Source: a virus. Taken from it: DNA of 21,481 nucleotides. Under the pieces are notes generated by a model. It was not told the origin of the DNA and did not search any database. It saw only the letters and a list, made by a program, of their open reading frames with translations. The DNA is taken from the IMG/VR virus record IMGVR_UViG_3300042547_000079, positions 1 through 21,481 of that record; one strand, written 5' to 3'. A program made the position numbers and the translations under genes. This document shows, piece by piece, positions 14,551 to 20,942 of this stretch. Position 1 is the first letter of the stretch. Every line of letters starts with the position of its first letter.

Positions 14551-15996
14551 TCAAGCTCCTGCTTCCTGGGCTTCTTCGGCTCCATCCAGATCATCAGGTC
14601 CACTAGCCAGTCTGTCAGCTTGTCCAGCAGACGGTAGATCAAGCCCCGCATTGGATGTGGCCTCCAGCTCCTCGTCTACATCAAAGTTATCGCCCAGCAC
14701 ATCGCCTTCGGCAAGTTCGGTCAGCAGCGTTTCTTGGCTGATGGTGCCAGCGGTGTACAACGACAGCAGAGCCTGGATGTCCTGCGGCTCAAGGCGTGCG
14801 CCAAGGAAATCGCGGTTGACGTAAGCGCTACCGGCAGCGGTTGCATTGCCGAGATATTGCGCGTGCCACTGCAGGCAGTTGTCGATCATGTCCTGCATAT
14901 TCTGCGCAATCACCATCATGGTGCTGTCGCCTTGGCTGCGGTCGATGCGCTTAGCCTCGGCGGTCTCGGCGCTTAGCTTCTGGCCCAGCACGGCCGACAG
15001 GCCTAGCTCGTTGATCTGCAACGCAAGCTGCTCAAGCCTGCGGAACTGCGCTTCAAAGCTACGGCCAGCAGGCTCGATGTACTCGGCGCGGCCTTCGGCT
15101 GGGAATGCAATCGCCTCGCCAGGCCCTGCTGATACCTCTTCGGCGCTGGACGGGAAGCCATAAAACGCCAGCATCGGCACGGCTGAAATGTGCAGTTGGT
15201 TGTCAAGGTCCGACTGCACCTGGTAGGTCTTCAGGTTCAGCTCGGCGATGTCCTCAAGTGGTGGGCGTGACTCCATGAAGCCATGCCGCTGCGCATAGGC
15301 GATGCTGAACGGGATCTGGCTAAGGCTGGTGCGGCCTTCATCGACGACGGTGAACTCACCGCTGTCTTGTTTGCGGTGGATGCGGTACTCACCAGGCGTC
15401 AAGACACGGATCTGCTGGACTGCCTTCTCGTTAAAGTCGCCATCTGGCACTGTGACCACCTCAGCCAGCCGCAACTGGGTCAGCACCTGCCTGCCTTCTT
15501 GCGTCTCGGTGCGCCAGCCAAGGATCTGCCGGGGTGTGTAGGTCACCCAATAGGGTCTACCCCCATTAGCAGGTGCATCCACCAATGTACCAATGTGGCC
15601 ATACCTGACCATTTTGCGCGCTGCTTCATAGGTCCAAACATTGAGGTCATTGCCTTGCAGGTCTACGTCGAACAGTTGCTCGCGGATCACGTCGGCGGTG
15701 TCATCCAGCCTGACTGGTTTGCGGGTCAGCATCCCGGCCAGCATCCGCTCAAGACGGATGTAGTACGGCGGGCATACGCTACGGGCTAGGCGGTTGTCGT
15801 AGGACTCGTCCAGCTCGCGTGGTTCTTGCGGCAGGTACCGGCGATGCTTTTTACGCATCCCATAGGTGCCTTGTAGCAGGTCTTCAATCAGGATCCAATG
15901 CGGCTCTTGGGCGTACCAAGACGTATTGGGGTCATTGACTTTTGAGACGGTGCGCTGCGCTAGCGGCCGGTCATAAAAATTGAAGCCGGTATACAC
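14551..15996 (-). CDS. Portal protein (DUF4055-type)
   Basis: The product is 481 aa, starting at GTG 15996; no in-frame ATG exists before the upstream TAG at 16027. The N-terminal portion has the family's YLPQEPRELDESYDNRLARS segment, followed by a MLAGMLTRKPVRL helix and AARKMVRYGHIGTLVDAP. A central region resembles the wing and stem (DIAELNLKTYQVQSDLDNQL, GPGEAIAFPA), then LSAETAEAKRIDRSQGDSTM. Proteins of the DUF4055 family act as portals in siphoviruses and podoviruses. It lies after the large terminase and before the head morphogenesis protein, the standard order. The end is acidic (PDDLDGAEEAQEAGA). Confidence 0.9.
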   Translation of the reverse strand: MYTGFNFYDRPLAQRTVSKVNDPNTSWYAQEPHWILIEDLLQGTYGMRKKHRRYLPQEPRELDESYDNRLARSVCPPYYIRLERMLAGMLTRKPVRLDDTADVIREQLFDVDLQGNDLNVWTYEAARKMVRYGHIGTLVDAPANGGRPYWVTYTPRQILGWRTETQEGRQVLTQLRLAEVVTVPDGDFNEKAVQQIRVLTPGEYRIHRKQDSGEFTVVDEGRTSLSQIPFSIAYAQRHGFMESRPPLEDIAELNLKTYQVQSDLDNQLHISAVPMLAFYGFPSSAEEVSAGPGEAIAFPAEGRAEYIEPAGRSFEAQFRRLEQLALQINELGLSAVLGQKLSAETAEAKRIDRSQGDSTMMVIAQNMQDMIDNCLQWHAQYLGNATAAGSAYVNRDFLGARLEPQDIQALLSLYTAGTISQETLLTELAEGDVLGDNFDVDEELEATSNAGLDLPSAGQADRLASGPDDLDGAEEAQEAGA

Positions 15997-16026
15997 AGCG
16001 GCACCGCCATTAACAGTGCCGTCAGT

Positions 16027-16158
16027 CTAAGGTTTCAGGTTCTGATGGCACGCGGGGTGGTTGTGGTGTGCCTTGTAGCCGCTGTCCTGACCAGCGACGT
16101 ACACCATTGCCAGCAGCACGATGGCTGCAACGGCGTTTATGAAACGATTGTTGATCAT
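16027..16158 (-). CDS. Small single-pass membrane protein
   Basis: ATG at 16158 gives 43 residues: MINNRFINAVAAIVLLAMVY, VAGQDSGYKAHHNHPACHQN, LKP. One hydrophobic helix spans about residues 6-22; the C-terminal part is polar with three His residues and one Cys. The frame is open upstream to 16209, but that extension lacks a helix-like N-terminus. The gene fills the space between the large terminase stop (16231) and the portal. No clear ribosome binding site was seen. It could be a holin-like or membrane accessory protein, but there is no endolysin next to it. Confidence 0.5.
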   Translation of the reverse strand: MINNRFINAVAAIVLLAMVYVAGQDSGYKAHHNHPACHQNLKP

Positions 16159-16230
16159 GGTTGGAATGGTAAAGGGTCGGCCTCGTCGGCCGTGAGCACA
16201 AGATACCACCTAGCGCCGCCGTGGTCAACC

Positions 16231-17580
16231 CTAGTAGAGCCTGACGCCTGTGCCTCGGCCAGCGCCAGCGTGTAGCGGGTTGAACTCACGCCAGACCAGG
16301 TACCCAAGCGCGTCGTTCATGTGGTCAAAGCCAGCATCCTTGTCCGGCTCGCCTTTGTCGGTGTAGCACTGCAGCTCCAGGCACTCGATGACACGCTTGC
16401 AGTGCTGCACGACCTGCAACCTGACTTGCCCTTTGCCGTTTTCCAGCAGAGCTTGAACGGCAGCCACCCGATCACGGACGGGAGGGTTGCTGCGTGGTGA
16501 CTGGTTCGACATGCCGTAGGACTCAAGAATCTGAATGTCGGTCTGGCTGGCGTTGGTGCTGCGGCTGCCACCGCTGGCGTCTGGGTAGATGTACACCTGC
16601 TGCTGTGGGTGCCGCCTGCGGATCTCTTGCGCCAAGGCGTCGGTGTCATGGGCGCCTGCAATCTCATCGATGACTAGCAGGCCACTGCCAAGTCGGACAG
16701 CGATCACAGCGGACATGTTGCCCACGTTGAAGTCAATGCCAACCCTGATTGGCTCGCGGCTGATGTCCGGCACTGTGGCGGTGACATGCTTGGCCCGGTC
16801 GAACCTGTCATACACCTGCCCGGTTGTCAGGTTGACGAATTCGCCGTCGAGGTACGCCCGCAGCAGGCTGGGATCGTAATTGGCTTCCAGCCGCTCGATG
16901 AAGTCCGGCGGTAGGTGCGGGTTGTCCGCCGTGCGCATCTTGATTAGATGCCGGTCTGGCCGCTGCTTAGCCTCGTCGCTGCCGAATGTGTTCCACATCC
17001 AGCGGAACCCCTCTGGCGTCGATGCAGCGCCAAACTGCCGGACATTGCCGGACCGCAAACGGCCAAGGATCTTTGGGAATGCCTTATTGGCAATGCTTGG
17101 CGTCACGGTGTCGATCTCATCCGCCAACACCCAGGCGAGGTTCAAGCCGATAATGCGGCTCCAGTTTTCAAAGCTGCGGCACAGGATTTTTGTATCACCG
17201 CCCGGCAGGTGCAGCATGTACTCAGGCAGTGGGCTAGCCCTGAACGTGTACGGGATGTCATACGCCTCTAGAAACGCTTCAAAGTCCGTTTGCCAAATAT
17301 CCCGGATCAGCGGACCTGTCGGCTCCATGACGCAGCCGATAAAGCCCTGGTTTACTGCCGCCAACATCACCGCTTTAGCGCACAGCGCCCTGGTCTTGCC
17401 AGCGCCGTAGCCCGCGCTGATACCAAGGATCTGCGTTGCTGTGTCATCCACAAACGCAAGCTGCCCAGGGTGTAGGTCGTTGCGGATACGGGCAACCAGA
17501 TCGCCTGTGTCCTCTGGCGTCTGCTGCTGCATGAACGCAAGCAGCGGCACTGGTTCGCAGATGCCGCTGACGATGCTCAC
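16231..17580 (-). CDS. terL: Terminase large subunit
   Basis: The product is 449 aa. The ATPase domain shows Walker A AGYGAGKT (residues 56-63), Walker B WVLADE (150-155, D154/E155) and a coupling motif FGAASTPEG (183-191). The nuclease domain has GIDFN (D283), VIDE (D305) and a C-terminal HMNDALGYLVW segment (D423), giving the usual acidic metal-binding set. The protein cuts and pumps phage DNA into the prohead together with the small terminase and portal. The start is GTG at 17580, with AAGG about five bases before it and GTGA overlap with the preceding 41-residue gene. Confidence 0.95.
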   Translation of the reverse strand: MSIVSGICEPVPLLAFMQQQTPEDTGDLVARIRNDLHPGQLAFVDDTATQILGISAGYGAGKTRALCAKAVMLAAVNQGFIGCVMEPTGPLIRDIWQTDFEAFLEAYDIPYTFRASPLPEYMLHLPGGDTKILCRSFENWSRIIGLNLAWVLADEIDTVTPSIANKAFPKILGRLRSGNVRQFGAASTPEGFRWMWNTFGSDEAKQRPDRHLIKMRTADNPHLPPDFIERLEANYDPSLLRAYLDGEFVNLTTGQVYDRFDRAKHVTATVPDISREPIRVGIDFNVGNMSAVIAVRLGSGLLVIDEIAGAHDTDALAQEIRRRHPQQQVYIYPDASGGSRSTNASQTDIQILESYGMSNQSPRSNPPVRDRVAAVQALLENGKGQVRLQVVQHCKRVIECLELQCYTDKGEPDKDAGFDHMNDALGYLVWREFNPLHAGAGRGTGVRLY

Positions 17581-17702
17581 AAAACCTTGCGGACAGTTGT
17601 CTTGGCGCTGCCGTCAGGCTTAACAGCAATGCGATGCAGGATGCGCGGCTCGTCGCCTTTGGGTTTAAGCAACCTACCGACAGCGGTAACTTCAGGCTTC
17701 AT
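17577..17702 (-). CDS. Micro-gene, 41-aa protein before the large terminase
   Basis: ATG at 17702 gives MKPEVTAVGRLLKPKGDEPR, ILHRIAVKPDGSAKTTVRKV, L. It begins 11 bases before the stop of the upstream small gene and ends in TTGTGA that overlaps the GTG start of the large terminase, so translational coupling is likely. The protein is basic with an apparent strand-turn-strand pattern (RILHRIAVKPDGSAKTTVRKV). It was not recognised with certainty. Its place inside a gap with no other open frame, and its close overlaps, support a real gene. Confidence 0.65.
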   Translation of the reverse strand: MKPEVTAVGRLLKPKGDEPRILHRIAVKPDGSAKTTVRKVL

Positions 17703-17826
17703 CAGCGTCGTCGAAAATAGTTTCCAGCAGCTCAGCCTTAACAATCTCAAGGCAGCCGATCAGTTCAGCGGCTGACAGCTCAGAGTCATTCATCGCCTGA
17801 GCGACTGCAGCAAGGAAGTCTTCCAT
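17692..17826 (-). CDS. Small acidic helical protein (44 aa)
   Basis: ATG at 17826 gives MEDFLAAVAQAMNDSELSAA, ELIGCLEIVKAELLETIFDD, ADEA. It is acidic and entirely helical in pattern. The 'MEDFLxAVxxAMNDSELSAAELIGxLEIVKAEL' pattern is a common small phage protein in my recollection. The frame is open to 17958, but that part would overlap the basic gene's end and is not similar to the family. It lies between the basic protein gene and the 41-residue micro-gene. Function unknown; its acidic nature beside the very basic neighbour is notable. Confidence 0.65.
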   Translation of the reverse strand: MEDFLAAVAQAMNDSELSAAELIGCLEIVKAELLETIFDDADEA

Positions 17827-17851
17827 GGTGTGACGTGGTGTCGGTTGGAGC

Positions 17852-18838
17852 TTAGCGCATCCCACGAGGTAAGCGGAAGCCTCGCGTACGCTTTCCGGCT
17901 TTTCCTTGGTTTTGCAAAACTTTTTCTGCCGTTGCTTTTGGATTCTTGTAAAACTCAAGCGCCCTGGTTGCCGTGCGTGCTTTTTTAGTCCCTTTTGCAG
18001 GGTTCATAGTTCGACGGCCGAACTTATCTCTTGCGGTACCAGCAGCTTTATTTGCTAGCGCCTTACCAGAGCGTTGAGCTGCTTTCGATGGAGCGGCCAG
18101 GCGAGAAGCCATGGGCTTGAATGCGGGAGACCTACGAGCACTACTCAAAAACCCAACAGTCGCATCAGAAATCTCTGGGCGGCGGGCACCTTGATAAGTA
18201 GCAAGTGCCTTTGCGCGAGTTCTTGCTGTTTGACGCCCTTTCCTACCTTGATTATTCGAAGGCAGCGCGCCAGCTCTGTTGACTCGGCGGACAAATGCAG
18301 CTTTGCGGTTGACAGTGTTTCTAACATCTTTGTTTTTGCTAATTGCGCCGGACATAGGCGCCTTAGAGGCTTTTAATAACTTGTCTTTAGCTTGAACTGG
18401 AAACTGCGCTCTAACCTCTCTTCTTTGCTGCAGCTTTGATGCAGTAAGATTGCTCGCTCTGTTAAGCTCCTTAGTTATGGCTTCTTTTTGCGCTTGTGTT
18501 TTGTTTCCTGAAAACAAAGATGCTCTAATTCTATTTTCACGATTGTAAGCCTTATTAAAATCTTGCTTTGCACGACGATCGGCTTTCTTGGCAGGATTTA
18601 GGCGTGCTCCGAGTTTTGATGTCGTTGCAGCGGGCTTGCTAGCAGCTTTTGCCTTAATCGCCCCTGGCTTCAGCCCCTTCGGTTTACCGATTGTGCCCTT
18701 AGGTGCGGCCGATGCCTGCATGGTCTGCGTTGCACGCTTCTTGCCGCTGGCAGTCTTAAGCCGTCCGCCACGAGCAGTGGCGCCTGCACCCTTTGGAGCA
18801 AACCTGCCTCGGTTATCTCGTGCGTACTTGCGTGCCAT
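17852..18838 (-). CDS. Extremely basic protein of unknown function, 328 aa
   Basis: By hand count about 85 of 328 residues are Lys or Arg against about 14 Asp or Glu. It begins MARKYARDNRGRFAPKGAGA, an N-terminus that resembles small basic phage proteins, and continues as an Ala/Lys/Arg-rich, weakly ordered chain to GFRLPRGMR. Only a few segments look folded (near 95-160 and 215-240). It lies 28 bases after the small terminase stop and before the terminase large subunit cluster. The middle of the gene (about 18400-18590) is richer in A+T than its surroundings. A DNA-binding, DNA-condensing or ejected internal head protein is possible, but this is inference from charge and position. Confidence 0.75.
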   Translation of the reverse strand: MARKYARDNRGRFAPKGAGATARGGRLKTASGKKRATQTMQASAAPKGTIGKPKGLKPGAIKAKAASKPAATTSKLGARLNPAKKADRRAKQDFNKAYNRENRIRASLFSGNKTQAQKEAITKELNRASNLTASKLQQRREVRAQFPVQAKDKLLKASKAPMSGAISKNKDVRNTVNRKAAFVRRVNRAGALPSNNQGRKGRQTARTRAKALATYQGARRPEISDATVGFLSSARRSPAFKPMASRLAAPSKAAQRSGKALANKAAGTARDKFGRRTMNPAKGTKKARTATRALEFYKNPKATAEKVLQNQGKAGKRTRGFRLPRGMR

Positions 18839-18866
18839 AGCTAGTGCTGCGATACAGGCAGGTTAA

Positions 18867-19190
18867 CTAGCTCATCTCAAACCGCAGCAGCCGGGCTTGG
18901 TCTTCAAGAGCCTTGATAGCAATGCCAAGATTGCCTTTGGTGTGCGCTTCGCGCTCATACTCTTGCAACCGCGCAATAGCGGCAACTAACCACTGCGGCC
19001 TTTCTAGCTCGGCATCAAGTTTCTGCAAATCTCTAGCCCTTGCAATATATGTTTCCGCTTGACGTTCACTAACATCCCAATTTTCCGCAGCATAGCGAAC
19101 AATTTGGGTTCTATTGTAAGCGCGCAAAAGAAGATCGTAAACGGTATTTATCCGTTGATCAATCTCTACGTTGGTGCTTTTGCGCGCCAT
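18867..19190 (-). CDS. terS: Terminase small subunit-like protein
   Basis: The product is 107 aa. A helix-turn-helix-like segment is visible at about residues 17-55 (YDLLLRAYNRTQIVRYAAEN followed by SERQAETYIARARDL), then a helical oligomerisation-like part (WLVAAIARLQEYEREAHTKG). This pattern is that of small terminase proteins that recognise the packaging start site. It directly follows the clamp gene (5 bases after its stop) and precedes the large subunit by three genes. The ATG at 19190 is preceded by a GGGGG run from the clamp end. Confidence 0.85.
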   Translation of the reverse strand: MARKSTNVEIDQRINTVYDLLLRAYNRTQIVRYAAENWDVSERQAETYIARARDLQKLDAELERPQWLVAAIARLQEYEREAHTKGNLGIAIKALEDQARLLRFEMS

Positions 19191-19195
19191 TTGTA

Positions 19196-20236
19196 TTACC
19201 CCCGGAGTTGGATTGGCATGATGAGATACGTCTGCTCTGTCATGCTAGTCGGCCTTAGCACGACCGGCGTTGTTGCACTATTGGCCGACAGTGTAACAGT
19301 CTCCGCTTGGCGCATGGCTTTAAGGCCATCAAGCAAGTAATGCACGTTGAACGCCCAGGTACCGGTGGCGGTGCCTTCGTAAGTGATCAGCTCCTTGCCG
19401 TTGTTGGCATCGGCTTGAGCGGTGATGGCCAATGCACCAGCGGTGGCAGCCAACTTGACGAAGGAGTTGTGTGCCTCTGCGATCAGAGCAACGCGCTCTA
19501 GGCAACGGGTAAAGCGGTGCCGGTCAAGGGTGATGGTGTGCTCAAAGCTGGCGGGCACCAGCGCTGCGACGTCAGGGTATTTGCCATCAAGGATGCGGCT
19601 GTAGATGGTGATGCCGTCGCCTGCGTCGATGACTGCCTGACCTGTTGCTGCTGCCACGGTGACGGTGCGGTCTTGCAGCAGCTTCATCGTGCTGGCGGGT
19701 AGCACCAGGTCGATGCCATCAGGCAGCGGTAGGGGCACGCGCATCATGCGGTGGCCGTCGGTGGCTTCCATGTAGCCGCCTGCCATGTGGATGCCCTGCA
19801 GGATCTGCTTACTAGCGTCGGTGCTGACGGCTGCCATACAGGCGCGCACACCAGCGGTCAGGTCCAGCTCAGCGCTAGGAGCCTCCACAACGGGCATGGC
19901 GGGGTAATCCGCTGCATCCTGCACCGCAAGCCCGTAAGAGCCGCTGGAGGCGCTCACAGCGCCGTCTGAGAGCGTCACAGGCTCGCCGTCGTCCATGCGG
20001 CTCACAAGGCCTGCCAGCAGCCGATACGGCAGCACCACGGTGCCAGCAGTGTCCACGGCTGCGGGGACAGTGACCGTGATGCCGAGTTCAAGGTTGAAGC
20101 CGGTAACGGTCATGGTTGCGCCATCAGCAGCAATCAGGCAGCAGCTCAGGATCGGGTGGCTGTTGCTGGTGCTGATCGCTGGGGCAATGGTGCGTAGCGC
20201 ATGGCTGAGGTCAGCCTGCGTGGTAATGAGTTTCAT
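19196..20236 (-). CDS. dnaN: DNA polymerase III beta subunit-like sliding clamp
   Basis: The product is 346 aa, slightly shorter than cellular beta clamps (about 366). All three clamp domains can be followed: SNSHPILSCCLI with TGFNLELGITV in domain 1, YMEATDGHRMMRVPLPLP (155-172) and SRILDGKYPDVAALVP (213-228) in domain 2, and a final TYLIMPIQLRG (336-346) in domain 3. The ATDGHR and YLIMP motifs correspond to the hydrophobic pocket that binds clamp-binding motifs of polymerases in the cellular protein. It would form a ring on DNA and hold a polymerase, host or phage. It overlaps the next upstream small gene by ATGA (20233-20236). Confidence 0.93.
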   Translation of the reverse strand: MKLITTQADLSHALRTIAPAISTSNSHPILSCCLIAADGATMTVTGFNLELGITVTVPAAVDTAGTVVLPYRLLAGLVSRMDDGEPVTLSDGAVSASSGSYGLAVQDAADYPAMPVVEAPSAELDLTAGVRACMAAVSTDASKQILQGIHMAGGYMEATDGHRMMRVPLPLPDGIDLVLPASTMKLLQDRTVTVAAATGQAVIDAGDGITIYSRILDGKYPDVAALVPASFEHTITLDRHRFTRCLERVALIAEAHNSFVKLAATAGALAITAQADANNGKELITYEGTATGTWAFNVHYLLDGLKAMRQAETVTLSANSATTPVVLRPTSMTEQTYLIMPIQLRG

Positions 20237-20433
20237 GTGGCGGCGGTGGTGAGAATTTCAATCAACCGGTCGTAATCGGCTGCAAAGGATGCGACCAGTT
20301 CAGCCGGGATTGGCTGCTGATCATCTTGGGCATTGTCGCGGATGGCAGCGGCATACGCAAGCGCGTGCTCCATGGTGTCATGGAGCCGGTTGATCACGGG
20401 TTGCTGCTTGGCTGCGATGTTGATGAGATCCAT
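20233..20433 (-). CDS. Small helical protein of unknown function
   Basis: The product from ATG 20433 is 66 aa: MDLINIAAKQQPVINRLHDT, then MEHALAYAAAIRDNAQDDQQ, PIPAELVASFAADYDRLIEI. Its 5' part overlaps the end of the ribbon-helix-helix gene by 40 bases; ATG 20373 (46 aa) would avoid the overlap, and neither start has a clear ribosome binding site. The ending overlaps the clamp start (ATGA), so translation of the clamp may depend on it. No family was recognised. Confidence 0.65.
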   Translation of the reverse strand: MDLINIAAKQQPVINRLHDTMEHALAYAAAIRDNAQDDQQPIPAELVASFAADYDRLIEILTTAAT

Positions 20434-20666
20434 GTGATGACATAAGCAACAAGTTGCTCAACCATGCGGCGTGGGATGTCCCCGCGCACATTGGCTAGCG
20501 CGTCAGACACTAGCCGGTGATAACGCGCCACGGTAAGCCCCATGTCGCAATTCGCAACAAGCGCCCGGCTACGGATCAACTCCGCGCGGCTGACGCCTGC
20601 CGCTGCGGCCTGCTGGTCGAGCGCCAGCAGGTCTGCAGGCTCAAAACGGACTTTGACTTCTTTCAT
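20394..20666 (-). CDS. Ribbon-helix-helix DNA-binding protein
   Basis: From ATG 20666 the product is 90 aa. Residues 1-36 have the fold's classic layout: a beta strand (MKEVKVRF), helix A (PADLLALDQQAAAA), a GVS turn, and helix B (RAELIRSRALV). This is the Arc/CopG/MetJ type, which works as a dimer and usually binds repeated operator sites. The remaining 54 residues are a helical C-terminal domain with DIPRRMVEQLVAYVITW. A longer frame begins with TTG at 20702, but ATG with GGTGA about six bases upstream is more likely. It lies directly downstream of the repeat-rich region and the candidate promoter. Confidence 0.85.
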   Translation of the reverse strand: MKEVKVRFEPADLLALDQQAAAAGVSRAELIRSRALVANCDMGLTVARYHRLVSDALANVRGDIPRRMVEQLVAYVITWISSTSQPSSNP

Positions 20667-20941
20667 CCAGTCACCGTAAGGCAGTTCCCCACCTACCTGC
20701 AAGGTGGGACGAGGTGGGGTACCGGCAAAACCCAGTCACAGAGCGGGAGTTCCCCACGTACCCTACCTAACCCCACTTATATCAAAACAAATAAAGGAAT
20801 AGAGGGACACAAAGGGGAACGTAGGGAAGTTTGAGACCGAGGTGGGACGTGGGACAGGTGGGGCACCTCCCCGACATCGCCTGCAGCGCAGCGCATCTGG
20901 GCGATTTCGAGGTGGGGTACCCGTCCTACCTAGGTGGGGTA
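20667..20941. other. Gene-free region, candidate origin and/or operator region
   Basis: No convincing gene is seen on either strand in these 275 bases. It holds repeated AGGTGGGG-type blocks at both ends, an A+T-rich core (about 20768-20818), an extended -10 promoter candidate and a hairpin (20876-20905, ATCGCC/GGCGAT with an inner CAG/CTG pair). Lying between a primase-helicase type ATPase gene and a regulator gene and followed by a clamp, it has the layout of a phage replication origin or a control region. The sequence does not decide between these. Confidence 0.55.
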
Positions 20942-20942
20942 C
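20687..20942. repeat. Cluster of AGGTGGGG-type direct and inverted repeats
   Basis: Direct copies on the plus strand: AGGTGGGAC at 20702-20710 and 20840-20848, AGGTGGGGTAC at 20712-20722, 20910-20920 and 20932-20942, AGGTGGGGCAC at 20856-20866. Inverted or degenerate copies: CCCCACCT at 20687-20694, CCCCACGTAC at 20752-20761, CCCTACCT at 20761-20768, CCCCACTT at 20771-20778 and CCTACCT at 20925-20931. The copy at 20856 extends to a palindrome, AGGTG-GGG-CACCT. Copies come in pairs 10-22 bases apart, which suits dimer binding on one face of DNA. Confidence 0.8.
20776..20784 (-). promoter_or_regulatory. Extended -10 promoter candidate upstream of the regulator gene
   Basis: On the minus strand the sequence is TG-A-TATAAG, a near-perfect extended -10 element in an AT-rich stretch. 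No good -35 hexamer lies 16-18 bases upstream, as expected for extended -10 promoters. A degenerate repeat copy (20771-20778) overlaps it, so binding there could block transcription. The resulting leader of about 100 bases before ATG 20666 contains three further repeat copies. Confidence 0.45.

Noticed and set aside
14544-14651. N-terminal extension of the small ORF after the portal
   Set aside because: The extension is another frame of the portal's own C-terminal codons, and a ribosome binding site fits the internal ATG better.
16022-16228. 68-codon minus-strand frame overlapping the small membrane protein
   Set aside because: Its product has a random composition rich in Arg, Ser and Pro; the alternative frame gives a sensible hydrophobic helix.
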